Source of the DNA: Streptomyces toyocaensis
Lineage (GTDB): Bacteria > Actinomycetota > Actinomycetes > Streptomycetales > Streptomycetaceae
Direction of reading: 5' to 3'
Assembly (NCBI RefSeq): GCF_000725125.1
Contig: NZ_JFCB01000036.1
Coordinates: 1-59,858 of the forward strand
DNA length: 59,858 nt
Position 1 is the stretch's first letter, and each line of letters opens with the position of its first letter. The notes beneath the pieces are model-generated. The model was not told the origin of the DNA, ran no database searches, and saw nothing but the letters and a program-made list of their open reading frames with translations. The translations under genes and the position numbers were made by a program. This document shows, piece after piece, positions 35,471 through 44,410 of the stretch.

Positions 35471-37048
35471 ATGCCACGCGCTCCTCTCGCCGCGCTCGGC
35501 GGGGGCTGCCTGCTCTGGGCGGCCCTCGCCCTGCCGGCGGTCTCCGCCGACCGGCTCGGCCTGAACGAGCCCCGTCCGCTCCCGCAGCACCTCGCCGGAC
35601 TGGCCGTGCTCGCCGCCGCCACCGCCGTGGCCCGGCGCCGGCCCCTGACCGCCTTCGGGCTGACGGCCGCGCTGGGTCTCGCCACGGCCCCCGCACTGTT
35701 CAGCCTCTCGTACGGCCCGGCGCTCGGCGTGTTCGCCCTGCTGCTCGGCCTGCGCGCGGGCCGCACCACTCCCGCGGTGCTCTGCCTCGGCGCCGTCGGC
35801 TGCGCCGGCACCGTGAAGATCGCGTTCGTGGGACTCGACCCCGTTCCCCAGTGGCTGGTCCTGACCGGCACCCTCCTCTTCGGTTGCGTCTTCCCCTGGC
35901 TCGGCGGGCGCTACTGGCGGCAGAGCCGCGAGCTCACCGCGGCGGGCTGGCTGCGAGCCGCCCGGCTGGAAGAGGAACAGCGCCTCACCGAGGAACGTGC
36001 CCGGCTGCGCGAACGGGCCAGGATCGCCCAGGACATGCACGACTCCCTGGGCCACGAGCTGAGCCTGATCGCCCTGCGCGCCGCCGCGCTCCAGGTCGCA
36101 CCCGACCTCCCCGGCCATCACCGCACCGCCGCGGCCGACCTGCGCGCCGCGGCCGCCGACGCCACGGACCGGCTGCACCGCATCATCGGCGTCCTGCGGG
36201 AGGAGGACGACGAACCCGTGCCGCTCGCCCCGGCCGGGGAGAACGTCGAGCAACTCGTCGCCCGCGCGGCCGAGTCCGGGCTTCCGGTGCGCTGGGAGAC
36301 CGGCGCGCGGAAGACGCCGGCACCCGGCGGGGTCGCCGAGCGGCTGCTGCACCGGGTGACCCGGGAGGCGCTGACCAACGCGGCACGCCACGCACCGGGC
36401 GCCCCCGTCGTCGTGGGGATGACGGGGCACGACGTACGGGGAGTGACCGTCACGATCACCAACGGACGCCCCGGCGAGCCCAGTTGCCCGGCCTCCGGGG
36501 GTGGCTCGGGTCTGCTCGGGCTGCGCGCCGCGGTCACCGCGGTCGGCGGCACGTTCGAGGCGGGCCCGTACGCCGAGGGGTACCGGGTCAGGGCGTACGT
36601 CCCCGCGCTGGCGGCCCCGTCCGCGGGGCCGCGTCCGCCCTCCGCGCCCTTCACCCGGGCCCGGCGCCGTGTCGCAGCCGGGATCGGTGCGGCCGCCTGC
36701 GCGGGCGTCGTCCTGGTGGGTTCGGGCATCGGCTGGTACGCGTACACCGAGACGCACTCGGTGCTGGAACCGGCCGCGTACGCCGGACTGCGCCCGGGCA
36801 CACCGGCCGAGGAGGTCGCGGACGTGCTGCCGGACCGGCACATCCAGGACCCTCCGTCGGACCGCGCCCCCGCGCCGCCCGAGGGCACCGACTGCCGCTA
36901 CTACCGCGCGAGCGGCGAGCTGTTCGTCTCCGTCGACCACTTCCGGCTGTGCTTCGACGCCGAGGGCCGCCTCGCCGCCAAGAACGTGATCCCGCGCGTC
37001 GGCCTGCCCGGCGAAGGCCGCGAGGAGTACGAGGAGTTCGCACGATGA
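35471..37048 (+). CDS. two-component sensor kinase with C-terminal membrane helix and BamE/SmpA-like domain
   Basis: The 525-aa kinase has an N-terminal membrane sensor of 4-5 helices (to about 145), phosphoacceptor helix RIAQDMHDSLGHELSLIALR with His190, and a HATPase domain with REALTNAARHAPGAP and SGLLGLRAAV. After the kinase core comes a second membrane helix (about 401-420, GIGAAACAGVVLVGSGIGWYAY). A last domain of about 100 residues (YAGLRPGTPAEEVADVLPDR..., paired Cys in TDCRYYRASGE and FRLCFDAEGRL) resembles BamE/SmpA-like folds. That puts an extracytoplasmic domain behind the catalytic core. TAGCGT 6 nt upstream of the ATG suggests a leaderless mRNA. It overlaps the regulator gene by 4 bp. 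Confidence 0.87.
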   Translation: MPRAPLAALGGGCLLWAALALPAVSADRLGLNEPRPLPQHLAGLAVLAAATAVARRRPLTAFGLTAALGLATAPALFSLSYGPALGVFALLLGLRAGRTTPAVLCLGAVGCAGTVKIAFVGLDPVPQWLVLTGTLLFGCVFPWLGGRYWRQSRELTAAGWLRAARLEEEQRLTEERARLRERARIAQDMHDSLGHELSLIALRAAALQVAPDLPGHHRTAAADLRAAAADATDRLHRIIGVLREEDDEPVPLAPAGENVEQLVARAAESGLPVRWETGARKTPAPGGVAERLLHRVTREALTNAARHAPGAPVVVGMTGHDVRGVTVTITNGRPGEPSCPASGGGSGLLGLRAAVTAVGGTFEAGPYAEGYRVRAYVPALAAPSAGPRPPSAPFTRARRRVAAGIGAAACAGVVLVGSGIGWYAYTETHSVLEPAAYAGLRPGTPAEEVADVLPDRHIQDPPSDRAPAPPEGTDCRYYRASGELFVSVDHFRLCFDAEGRLAAKNVIPRVGLPGEGREEYEEFAR

Positions 37049-37713
37049 TCCGGGTCCTGCTGGCCGACGACGAGGCGATGGTGCGCGCCGGGGTGGGCGC
37101 CATCCTGGGGAGCGGCGGGGAGACGGAGGTCGTCGCCGAGGCGGGGGACGGGCGCGAGGCCGTCGAGCTGGCCCGGGCGCACCGCCCCGACGTGGCGCTG
37201 CTCGACATCCGCATGCCCCGCCTGGACGGTCTCGCGGCGGCCGAGGAGATCGTCCGCACCGTCCCCGGCACGGCCGTCGCGATGCTCACCACCTTCTCGG
37301 AACGCGCCTACGTGGCCCGCGCCCTGGGCGGCGGCGTCACCGGCTTCCTGCTGAAGTCCGGCGATCCGTACGAACTCATCGCCGGGGTGCGGGCGGTGGC
37401 GGGCGGCGCCGCCTTCCTGTCGCCCAAGGTGGCCCGGTACGTCATCGAGGGCCTCGGCGGTGCCGACGGCGGCGGGCGCCTCGCCCGGGAGGCCGAGGCG
37501 CAGGCGCGCGTGGCGGTGCTGAGCCCGCGGGAACGCGAGGTGCTCGGCCTGGTCGGGGCGGGCCTGTCCAATCCGGAGATCGCCGCCCGGCTCCATCTCG
37601 TCGAGGGCACGGTGAAGGCGTACGTCAGCGCCGTCCTCGACCGGCTCGGCGTGCGCAATCGGGTACAGGCGGCGATCGTCGCGTACGAGGCGGGCCTGGT
37701 GGCGGCCGCCTGA
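37045..37713 (+). CDS. NarL/FixJ-family response regulator
   Basis: This 222-aa regulator pairs with the kinase whose stop overlaps its ATG. The receiver has D8/D9, phosphoacceptor Asp54 in LLDIRMPRLDG, Thr in LTTFSE and Lys in FLLKSGDP. The LuxR helix-turn-helix is LSPREREVLGLVGAGLSNPEIAARLHLVEGTVKAYVSAVLDRLGVRN. An insert rich in Gly (EGLGGADGGGRLAREAE) separates the domains. Targets are unknown. It converges with the PAP2 gene, with 6 bp between stops. Confidence 0.92.
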   Translation: MIRVLLADDEAMVRAGVGAILGSGGETEVVAEAGDGREAVELARAHRPDVALLDIRMPRLDGLAAAEEIVRTVPGTAVAMLTTFSERAYVARALGGGVTGFLLKSGDPYELIAGVRAVAGGAAFLSPKVARYVIEGLGGADGGGRLAREAEAQARVAVLSPREREVLGLVGAGLSNPEIAARLHLVEGTVKAYVSAVLDRLGVRNRVQAAIVAYEAGLVAAA

Positions 37714-37719
37714 TCGCGC

Positions 37720-38373
37720 TCAGCGGCGCCGGTGGGTGGCGTACGTCGGGCCCGGGCGGGTCGCGGGCCGCGGCCCCGGCCCGGTGAGCCACCGCGCGGC
37801 GGGCGCCGGCGAGGCGCGCAACGCCCCGGTGAGCCGGAGTGCCGGGCGCAGCGCGAGGCGCACGGCGACGAGGGCGACGACCGTGCCGAGCAGGAGCCCG
37901 GCCGCCACGTCGTGCGGGTAGTGCACGCCGACGAACACCCGGGAGAAGGCCATGAGCAGTGCCAGCGGAACCGTCAGCCAGACCAGCGCGCGACGGACCA
38001 GGACCAGGGTGAGGGCCGAGGCGCCCGCGATGGTGGCGTGGTTGCTCGGGAACGACCAGTCGCCGTGCGGCGGGCACTCCGCGAGCGACGGGGCGGCGCC
38101 GGCGACCGCACGGCACGGACGTTCCTCCGTCACGAGGGACTTGAGCGCCTCGCTGCACACGTACGCCGCTGCCGTGGCCAGAGGTGCAAGGGCCGCGATC
38201 GCGAACGCCCGGGTGTGCGCGCGCCGGGCCCGCCACCAGCCGGCCACGAACAGGGCGACGAAGACCAGCAGTCCGGCTTCCGTCCCGATCTCGGCCGTGT
38301 GCCGCACCCACACCGGGGTGTCCCGGGCGAAGTCGGTGATGTCGCGGTAGAGCCCGCTGTCCGTGAAGTCCAT
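37720..38373 (-). CDS. PAP2-family membrane phosphatase (undecaprenyl-diphosphatase/lipid phosphatase-like)
   Basis: The 217-aa protein has five or six membrane helices. All three PAP2 signatures are present: KSLVTEERPCR (KX6RP), PSNHATIAG (PSGH-like) and SRVFVGVHYPHD (SRX5HX3D) with the catalytic His. Such enzymes dephosphorylate lipid phosphates, often recycling undecaprenyl pyrophosphate at the outer membrane face. PSN replaces the usual PSG, a common variant. The C-terminal tail is Arg/Pro-rich. The ATG at 38373 is used; a GTG at 38379 would add two residues. Confidence 0.9.
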   Translation of the reverse strand: MDFTDSGLYRDITDFARDTPVWVRHTAEIGTEAGLLVFVALFVAGWWRARRAHTRAFAIAALAPLATAAAYVCSEALKSLVTEERPCRAVAGAAPSLAECPPHGDWSFPSNHATIAGASALTLVLVRRALVWLTVPLALLMAFSRVFVGVHYPHDVAAGLLLGTVVALVAVRLALRPALRLTGALRASPAPAARWLTGPGPRPATRPGPTYATHRRR

Positions 38374-38547
38374 GGTCACGGACCGTAGGTGAGATGCCGG
38401 AACGGTCACACCCCGCGATCGTCGGGTGCCGTACCTGACGAACGTCGAGGGGAGCAGGGCGGGTTCCGGGATGATGATCCTGAAAAGTTGTTGCCCGAGC
38501 GGCGGGTGGGACGGGCGAACGCGCCGATCTCTCGTAAGGTTTGCGCC

Positions 38548-39399
38548 GTGGGATCTCTGCGCAATCCGGTCGGGCCGCTTCCCTCCTCCATCTACTGGCG
38601 AAGGAGGGCCGTACTGCTGTCCGTGCTGGCCCTGTCGGCGTTGTTGGTCACCTGGGTCGTCGTCTCCGGCGGCGGGGGTGGCGACGGCGGTGACAACGGG
38701 GCCAACGGCAAGAATCCCGCACCGTCCATCACGCCGGGGCCCTCGGGTTCGGGACCGGCGATCAGTCAGGCGCCGGGCGGACGCGACGAGTCGGGGGACG
38801 GGGGGACCGACTCGGGCGGTTCCGGCGGTTCCGGTGGTTCGTCCTCCGGCGCGGGGGACGACGGCGCGGGCGGCGACCCCGCCGACTCCGGTGGCACCGG
38901 CGGAGCGGGCGGCAGCGCCGGTGGTGGTTCCGAGGGCGGTACGTCGGCCGGGGTCGGCGCGGCGGACGCGCTGCCGGCCGGGTCCGGGTCGGGGCTTCCC
39001 GATTGCACCGCGAAGAACGTGACGTTCAGCCTGCGCAGTGCCCGCAACGCCTACGAGCCGGGGCAGACGCCGACGTTCCTGCTGACGGTGCGGAACACCT
39101 CGGGCAGTGACTGCAGGATCGATCTCGGGCCGGACAGCGCGGTGTTGACGGTGACCGAGGCGAGCGGCGACGACGCGTTCTGGGCGTCGGAGGACTGTCC
39201 GAAGGGGGCCCGGAGCCTGGTGTTCCGGGTGCCGGCGAAGGACGGCATCACCTACACGGTGAAGTGGGACCGCAAGGCGAGCGCGCCGGAGTGCGCGACG
39301 CCGAAGGCGGGCGCGGCGAAGCCGGGCACGTACCTGGTGGAGGCGAAGGCACCGGGATTCGAGAAGGCGCGGACGTCGTTCGTGCTGGAGGCGGACTGA
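38548..39399 (+). CDS. membrane-anchored protein with Gly/Ser linker and beta-sandwich-like domain
   Basis: The 283-aa protein has a short basic start (SIYWRRR), one membrane helix (about 21-40) and a Gly/Ser/Asp-rich disordered linker of about 110 residues. The C-terminal domain of about 130 residues contains CTAKNVTFSLRSARNAYEPGQTPTFLLTVRNTSGSDCRIDLGP and two Cys pairs. It looks like an Ig-like/DUF4232-type extracellular domain on a long spacer. The GTG at 38548 has AAGG 9 nt upstream. It is convergent with disA. I do not recognise a function. Confidence 0.75.
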   Translation: MGSLRNPVGPLPSSIYWRRRAVLLSVLALSALLVTWVVVSGGGGGDGGDNGANGKNPAPSITPGPSGSGPAISQAPGGRDESGDGGTDSGGSGGSGGSSSGAGDDGAGGDPADSGGTGGAGGSAGGGSEGGTSAGVGAADALPAGSGSGLPDCTAKNVTFSLRSARNAYEPGQTPTFLLTVRNTSGSDCRIDLGPDSAVLTVTEASGDDAFWASEDCPKGARSLVFRVPAKDGITYTVKWDRKASAPECATPKAGAAKPGTYLVEAKAPGFEKARTSFVLEAD

Positions 39400-39494
39400 G
39401 CCGGCCGCGGGCAGTCGCGCCTGAGCCGGTACGGGACCTGCGCGGGCACGCGCGACGCACCCCTGGCCGGCACCGGCACCGGCAACGGGGGTGC

Positions 39495-40619
39495 CTACAC
39501 GTACCGCTCGAGGATCGAGCTCTCCGCCAGCCTCGACAGGCCCTCGCGGACGCTCCGTGCCCGCGCCTCGCCGACGCCGTCCACCGTCTGCAGATCGTCC
39601 ACGCTGGCGGCCAGCAGCTTCTGCAGGCCGCCGAAGTGCTCCACCAGACGGTCGATGATCGCGCCGGGCAGCCTCGGCACCTTGGCCAGCAGCCGGAAGC
39701 CGCGGGGCGAGACCGCCGAGTCCAGGGTCTCCGGGGAACCGGTGTAACCGAGGGCGCGCGCCACGGTCGACAGCTCCAGCAGCTCGGCGTGGGTGAGCAC
39801 GTTCAGCTCGTGCAGGGCCTCGTCGACGGTGCGGGAGCGCTTGGCGGTGGGCTCGGGCACGTAGTCCCGCACGACCAGTTCGCGTTCCGGCTCCACGCCG
39901 GCGATCAACTCGTCGAGCTGGAGGGCGAGGAGACGCCCGTCGGTGCCCAGTTCCACCACGTACTCGGCGATTTCGGTGGCGATGCGGCGCACCATCTCCA
40001 GTCGCTGCGCGACCGCCGAGACGTCCCGGACGGTCACCAGGTCCTCGATCTCCAGCGCCGACAGCGTGCCGGCCACCTCGTCGAGGCGGAGCTTGTAACG
40101 CTCCAGGGTGGCCAGGGCCTGGTTGGCGCGGGACAGGATCGCCGCCGAGTCCTCCAGGACGCGACGGTGGCCGTCGACGTACAGCGCGATCAGGCGCATC
40201 GACTGCGACACCGAGACGACGGGGAAGCCGACCTGCTTGGAGACGCGGTCGGCGGTGCGGTGCCGGGTGCCGGTCTCCTCGGTGGGGATGGTGGGGTCCG
40301 GCACGAGCTGCACGCCCGCCCGCAGGATCTTGGACAGGTCGGACGACAGGACGATTCCGCCGTCCAGCTTGCACAGTTCGCGCAGCCGGGTCGCGGTGAA
40401 CTCGACGTCCAGCACGAAGCCGCCGCTGCACAGCGCCTCGACCGTCTTGTCGAATCCGAGCACGATGAGCCCGCCGGTGTTGCCGCGGAGCACGCGCTCC
40501 AGGCCGTCACGCAGGCTGGTGCCCGGTGCCACGGCGCTCAGCGAGGCGCGCATCAGGCCCTCGGAACCGGCACTCCCGCCGGACTTTCCGGGAGCCGTTG
40601 CCCGGTCGTTGGCTGCCAC
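39495..40619 (-). CDS. disA: DNA integrity scanning protein / diadenylate cyclase DisA
   Basis: DisA makes c-di-AMP from two ATP and scans DNA for branched structures. The 374-aa protein has the N-terminal DAC domain with LDGGIVLSSD (D86 G87 G88; the usual motif is DGA, so Ala is Gly here) and RHR at 119-121 in GTRHRTADR. A helical linker and a RuvA-like helix-hairpin-helix C-terminus (VPRLPGAIIDRLVEHFGGLQKLLAASVDDLQTVDGVGEARARSVREGL) follow. The GTG at 40619 has GGAGG 6 nt upstream. It follows radA by 80 bp on the same strand, a conserved pairing. Confidence 0.95.
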   Translation of the reverse strand: MAANDRATAPGKSGGSAGSEGLMRASLSAVAPGTSLRDGLERVLRGNTGGLIVLGFDKTVEALCSGGFVLDVEFTATRLRELCKLDGGIVLSSDLSKILRAGVQLVPDPTIPTEETGTRHRTADRVSKQVGFPVVSVSQSMRLIALYVDGHRRVLEDSAAILSRANQALATLERYKLRLDEVAGTLSALEIEDLVTVRDVSAVAQRLEMVRRIATEIAEYVVELGTDGRLLALQLDELIAGVEPERELVVRDYVPEPTAKRSRTVDEALHELNVLTHAELLELSTVARALGYTGSPETLDSAVSPRGFRLLAKVPRLPGAIIDRLVEHFGGLQKLLAASVDDLQTVDGVGEARARSVREGLSRLAESSILERYV

Positions 40620-40699
40620 TGCACTCCTCCGGTCGCAGGTTCTGGGCGCCCCCGTTTCGCGCACTCGGTTCGTACGGACGGGCGAGACCTGGGCAAAGT

Positions 40700-42109
40700 C
40701 TACCGGCGCTCCTCCTCGTCCCGTGGGGCCTCTCGGCGACGGGAGCGGGGGAGGACGCGCAGTGCGTCCCCTATGTCCGCGACTTCCAGCACCTTCATGC
40801 CCGCCGGGACCTTGCCCGGATCGCCGGGGACCAGGGCGTGCGTGAAGCCGAGGCGGTGCGCCTCGGCGAGCCTGCGCTGGACGCCCGTGACCCGTCTCAC
40901 CTCGCCGGCCAGGCCGACCTCGCCGATCGCGACCAGGTTCTTCGGCAGCGGGGTGTCGCTCGCCGCCGACGCCAGCGCCAGCGCGACGGCCAGGTCGGCG
41001 GCCGGTTCGGAGAGCTTGACCCCGCCGACCGTGGCGGAGTAAATGTCCCGTTTGCCCAAGGCGCTGATGCGGCCGCGCTGTTCCAGCACTGCCAGCATCA
41101 TCGACACCCGCGACGTCTCCAGACCGGACGTGGTGCGCCGGGGGGAGGGGATCTGCGAGTCGACCGTGAGCGCCTGCACTTCGGCGACCAGGGGGCGGCG
41201 GCCCTCCAGGGTGACGGTCAGACAGGTGCCCGGGACCGGTTCGGCACGGCGGGTCAGGAAGAGTCCACTGGGGTCCGCGAGGCCCGTGATGCCCTCGTCG
41301 TGCAGCTCGAAGCAGCCCACCTCGTCGGTGGTGCCGTAGCGGTTCTTCACCCCGCGCACCAGGCGCAGCCGCGCGTGCCGGTCGCCCTCGAAGTGCAGGA
41401 CGACGTCCACCAGGTGCTCCAGCAGGCGCGGACCGGCGATGGCGCCGTCCTTGGTGACGTGTCCCACAAGGAGGGTGGACATCCCGCGCTCCTTGGAGGC
41501 CCGGATCAGCGCGCCCGCCACCTCACGGACCTGCGCCATGCCGCCCGGGGCACCGTCGATCTCCGGGGACGCCACCGTCTGCACCGAGTCCATGATCAGC
41601 AGGGACGGCTTCACCGCGTCCAAGTGGCCGAGCACGGCGGCCAGATCCGTCTCGGCGGCCAGATACAGGTGGTCGTCGATGGCGTGGATGCGGTCGGCGC
41701 GCAGCCGGACCTGGCTCGCCGACTCCTCGCCCGTGACGTAGAGGGTGCGGTGCTCCTCGCTCGCCGACTTGGCCGCGACGTCCAGCAGCAGCGTCGACTT
41801 GCCCACGCCCGGCTCACCCGCCACGAGCACCACCGCGCCGGGCACGAGCCCGCCGCCGAGCACCCGGTCCAGCTCGGGCACGCCGGTGGAACGCGCCGTG
41901 GCCTGACGGCCGTCGACCTGGCCGATGGGCAGGGCGGAGGTGGTGACCCGCCCGGGCGTCGTCGTGCGGACCGCGGGCGCGCCGTACTCCTCGACCGTCC
42001 CCCAGGCCTGGCACTCGGGGCAGCGGCCGAGCCACTTGGCCGTCTGCCAGCCGCACTCGGTGCAGCGGTAGGACGGGCGGTCCTTGGTGGTCTTCGTACG
42101 GGCAGCCAT
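40700..42109 (-). CDS. radA: DNA repair protein RadA
   Basis: The 469-aa RecA-related helicase acts in recombination and branch migration. It has an N-terminal C4 zinc finger (YRCTECGWQTAKWLGRCPECQAWG), Walker A GEPGVGKS, the RadA-specific KNRYG motif in VKNRYGTTDEVG, and a C-terminal Lon-protease-like domain (SDTPLPKNLVAIGEVGLAGEVRRVTGVQRRLAEA). The ATG at 42109 is used. RadA and DisA are neighbours in many bacteria, and DisA activity is linked to recombination intermediates. Confidence 0.96.
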   Translation of the reverse strand: MAARTKTTKDRPSYRCTECGWQTAKWLGRCPECQAWGTVEEYGAPAVRTTTPGRVTTSALPIGQVDGRQATARSTGVPELDRVLGGGLVPGAVVLVAGEPGVGKSTLLLDVAAKSASEEHRTLYVTGEESASQVRLRADRIHAIDDHLYLAAETDLAAVLGHLDAVKPSLLIMDSVQTVASPEIDGAPGGMAQVREVAGALIRASKERGMSTLLVGHVTKDGAIAGPRLLEHLVDVVLHFEGDRHARLRLVRGVKNRYGTTDEVGCFELHDEGITGLADPSGLFLTRRAEPVPGTCLTVTLEGRRPLVAEVQALTVDSQIPSPRRTTSGLETSRVSMMLAVLEQRGRISALGKRDIYSATVGGVKLSEPAADLAVALALASAASDTPLPKNLVAIGEVGLAGEVRRVTGVQRRLAEAHRLGFTHALVPGDPGKVPAGMKVLEVADIGDALRVLPRSRRREAPRDEEERR

Positions 42110-42291
42110 GCGGAAAAGGTAGCGGCAGGCTCTGACAACGGGCCGTCCACGCCCCCGGGCCGCCCTCGGAACGGTCCGGCTCGCGGGTGGCGAAAGGTTC
42201 CTGTCCCCGATTGAGGGATCGTTTCACCCGTATGGATTAAAAGTGCGCAGGGCTCCGGAAGGGCCCGCCCCGGGCCCCCTACGGTCGCCGA

Positions 42292-44094
42292 ATGACGAGC
42301 AGCGGCCCGGACACCTCGACCCGCACGACCGGAGCACGCCGGGCGCACCGGGAAGCGCGCGACCGCGGCGCCGCGCGCACCCTGGCCCAGCGTCCGCCCA
42401 GCCGCTACGAGCCCCACCTGGACGGCCTGTTCACCTACTGCCTGTCCGTGCTGTGCGACCACGACGCGGCGACCGCCGCCCTGGCCGACGCGCTGACGCT
42501 CGCGGAGCGCCGCGGCCGGCACGTCCCGGACGGCCTCGGGAGCCGCAGGGCCTGGCTGTACGCGCTGGCCCGCTGGGCGTGTCTGCGCACCCTGGCGGAG
42601 GCCAGGCAGAGACACCGGACCTCCCACGCCGTCGGCCGCGCCGGCCGGCGGCGGGCGGCCGGGACGGCCACCGCGCCGGCCGTCTCCGAGGAGGTCCGGG
42701 AGCGGCGCCGCCGGGAACTGGCCGAACTCGCCTGGCCGGAGGCCGCCGGGACCACCCCGGAGCAGCGCGAGGCGCTCGAACTCGCCGTGCGCCACCACCT
42801 CGCCGCCCACGAGGTCGCCCTCGTGCTCGGCATGGAGCCGGCCGCCGCGCGTGAGCTGCTGGCCACCGCGGCCTGCGAGGTGGAGCGCACTCGCGCGGCG
42901 CTCGCCGTCGTCGAGACCGGCACCTGCCCCGGCGTGGCGCATCTCACCGGCGACGGGCGTCTCGTGCTCGGCACGACCCTGCGCCGCGAGCTCGTCCGGC
43001 ACGTCGACGACTGCCCGCGCTGCCGCCGCACAGCCGAACGGGCCGTCCCCGGCCGCTGGCCCGGCAGCAGCGTCAGCCCGGAGGCGCTGCCCGTCCTGCC
43101 GGCCCCGCGCCCGGCCCTGCACGCGGCCATGGCGCACCACCCACGCGCGCGCGGCGCCGCGCCTCGCTTCGACCGGCGCGGTTACCCCGTGGACCCCAAG
43201 GACCGGGTCGCCCGCCGGGACCGGCTGCGCACGCGTGCCGTCACGACGACCGTCGTCGCCACCGTCGTCGCCGCCCCCGTGTTCGCGCTGTGGGCCGCCT
43301 ACCGGGGCACCCCCGTCGGTGAGGCCCGGGACGGCCGTGCGGCCTCCGCGCGGGAGGACGGCGGCGTCGTCGACCTCGACGGCGAGGAGGCGGGCGCCGG
43401 CTACGAGAACACGGGCAACACCGGGGACGCCGGCACCGGCCCCGGGCCCCGCTTCGGCGAGGACGGAGAGGCGGACGTGTCCGTGGAGGTCGTCGGTGTC
43501 CCCGGCGCGGGGGACGAGGGCACCGCCGCGCTGGCCGTCACGGCCGGCCACAGCGGTGACACCACGCTGATCACCCTGACCGCGACGGGTTCCGGGCCGG
43601 TCCGCTGGTCGGTCTCGACGGGAGCGTCCTGGCTTTATCCGAGCCGGTCGTCGGGAACGCTGGCCGCCGGGGAGTCGGTGACGATCAGGGTCCACGTCGA
43701 CCAGTTGCGCGAGCCGTCCGGCCACTGGCGCGCCACCGTGGCGATCTCCCCCGCCGGTTCCGTCGTCACCATCGACGGTTACGGCACCGCCCCGTCCGCT
43801 CCCGGCGGTTCGCCCTCGGGCCACCCCGGCGGTCCGGGCACCGCGCACCCCGGCACTCCGAGCGACCCTCCCGCGTCGTCCCCCGGCCCGGAGCCGACGC
43901 CCACGACACCGGCGCCCCAGGAGCCGACACCCGGCGACCCGTCGGGTTCACCGGACCCGGAGCCCACGACCGGCGGCCCCACCCCCACCGGGTCGACGCC
44001 CGGCGAGCCGGTCGCGACCGGCTCGGGTACGGCGGACCAGGGGGACCCGTCGCCCACGGCCGACGGCACCGCCCCGAGCCCGGCCGCGCCGTAG
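42292..44094 (+). CDS. sigma-70-like / anti-sigma zinc motif / transmembrane / BACON fusion protein
   Basis: The 600-aa protein starts with about 205 residues resembling an ECF sigma factor: a region-2-like helix bundle (LFTYCLSVLCDHDAATAALADALTLAERR..AWLYALARWACLRTL) and a region-4-like HTH (TPEQREALELAVRHHLAAHEVALVLGMEPAAARELL). A zinc motif H237-X3-C241-X2-C244 follows, as in anti-sigma factors. After one membrane helix (about 315-335) come an acidic linker, a BACON-type Ig-like domain (about 395-500, WSVSTGASWLYPSRSSGTLAAGESVTIRVHVD) and a Pro/Thr/Gly-rich tail. The DNA-facing half would be cytoplasmic and the BACON half extracellular. TACGGT 6 nt before the ATG suggests a leaderless mRNA. 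Confidence 0.8.
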   Translation: MTSSGPDTSTRTTGARRAHREARDRGAARTLAQRPPSRYEPHLDGLFTYCLSVLCDHDAATAALADALTLAERRGRHVPDGLGSRRAWLYALARWACLRTLAEARQRHRTSHAVGRAGRRRAAGTATAPAVSEEVRERRRRELAELAWPEAAGTTPEQREALELAVRHHLAAHEVALVLGMEPAAARELLATAACEVERTRAALAVVETGTCPGVAHLTGDGRLVLGTTLRRELVRHVDDCPRCRRTAERAVPGRWPGSSVSPEALPVLPAPRPALHAAMAHHPRARGAAPRFDRRGYPVDPKDRVARRDRLRTRAVTTTVVATVVAAPVFALWAAYRGTPVGEARDGRAASAREDGGVVDLDGEEAGAGYENTGNTGDAGTGPGPRFGEDGEADVSVEVVGVPGAGDEGTAALAVTAGHSGDTTLITLTATGSGPVRWSVSTGASWLYPSRSSGTLAAGESVTIRVHVDQLREPSGHWRATVAISPAGSVVTIDGYGTAPSAPGGSPSGHPGGPGTAHPGTPSDPPASSPGPEPTPTTPAPQEPTPGDPSGSPDPEPTTGGPTPTGSTPGEPVATGSGTADQGDPSPTADGTAPSPAAP

Positions 44095-44129
44095 ACCGCG
44101 ACCGGTGCCGCGCGTCCGGCGTCCGGGGG

Positions 44130-44410
44130 CCGGTCGTCCGGTCGCCCGGCCGTCCGGGTCAGACGTCGGGTCGTCCGGCCGTCCGGGTCAGACGTCGGGT
44201 CGTCCGGCCGTCCGGGTCAGACGTCGGGTCGTCCGGCCGTCCGGGTCAGACGTCGGGTCGTCCGGCCGTCCGGGTCAGACGTCGGGTCGTCCGGCCGTCC
44301 GGGTCAGACGTCCGGTCGTCCGGTCGCCCGAGTCAGACGTCCGGTCGTCAGGCTGCCCGGGTCAGGCGTCCGGTCGTCAGGCTGCCCGGGTCAGACGTCC
44401 GGTCGTCAGG
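44130..44410. repeat. 29-bp tandem repeat array, about nine copies
   Basis: The motif AGACGTCGGG (or close variants) starts at 44161, 44190, 44219, 44248, 44277 and 44306, with diverged copies at 44335, 44364 and 44393, an exact 29-bp period. Each unit contains GACGTC and CGGCCG or CCGGTCG. There are no unique spacers. The array fills the gap between two convergent genes, and its last copy supplies the stop codon of the gene at 44406. The six central units are almost identical, implying recent expansion or conversion. Confidence 0.88.

Noticed and set aside
44130..44410. CRISPR array of 29-bp repeats
   Set aside because: Period equals repeat length; no spacers and no cas genes nearby.
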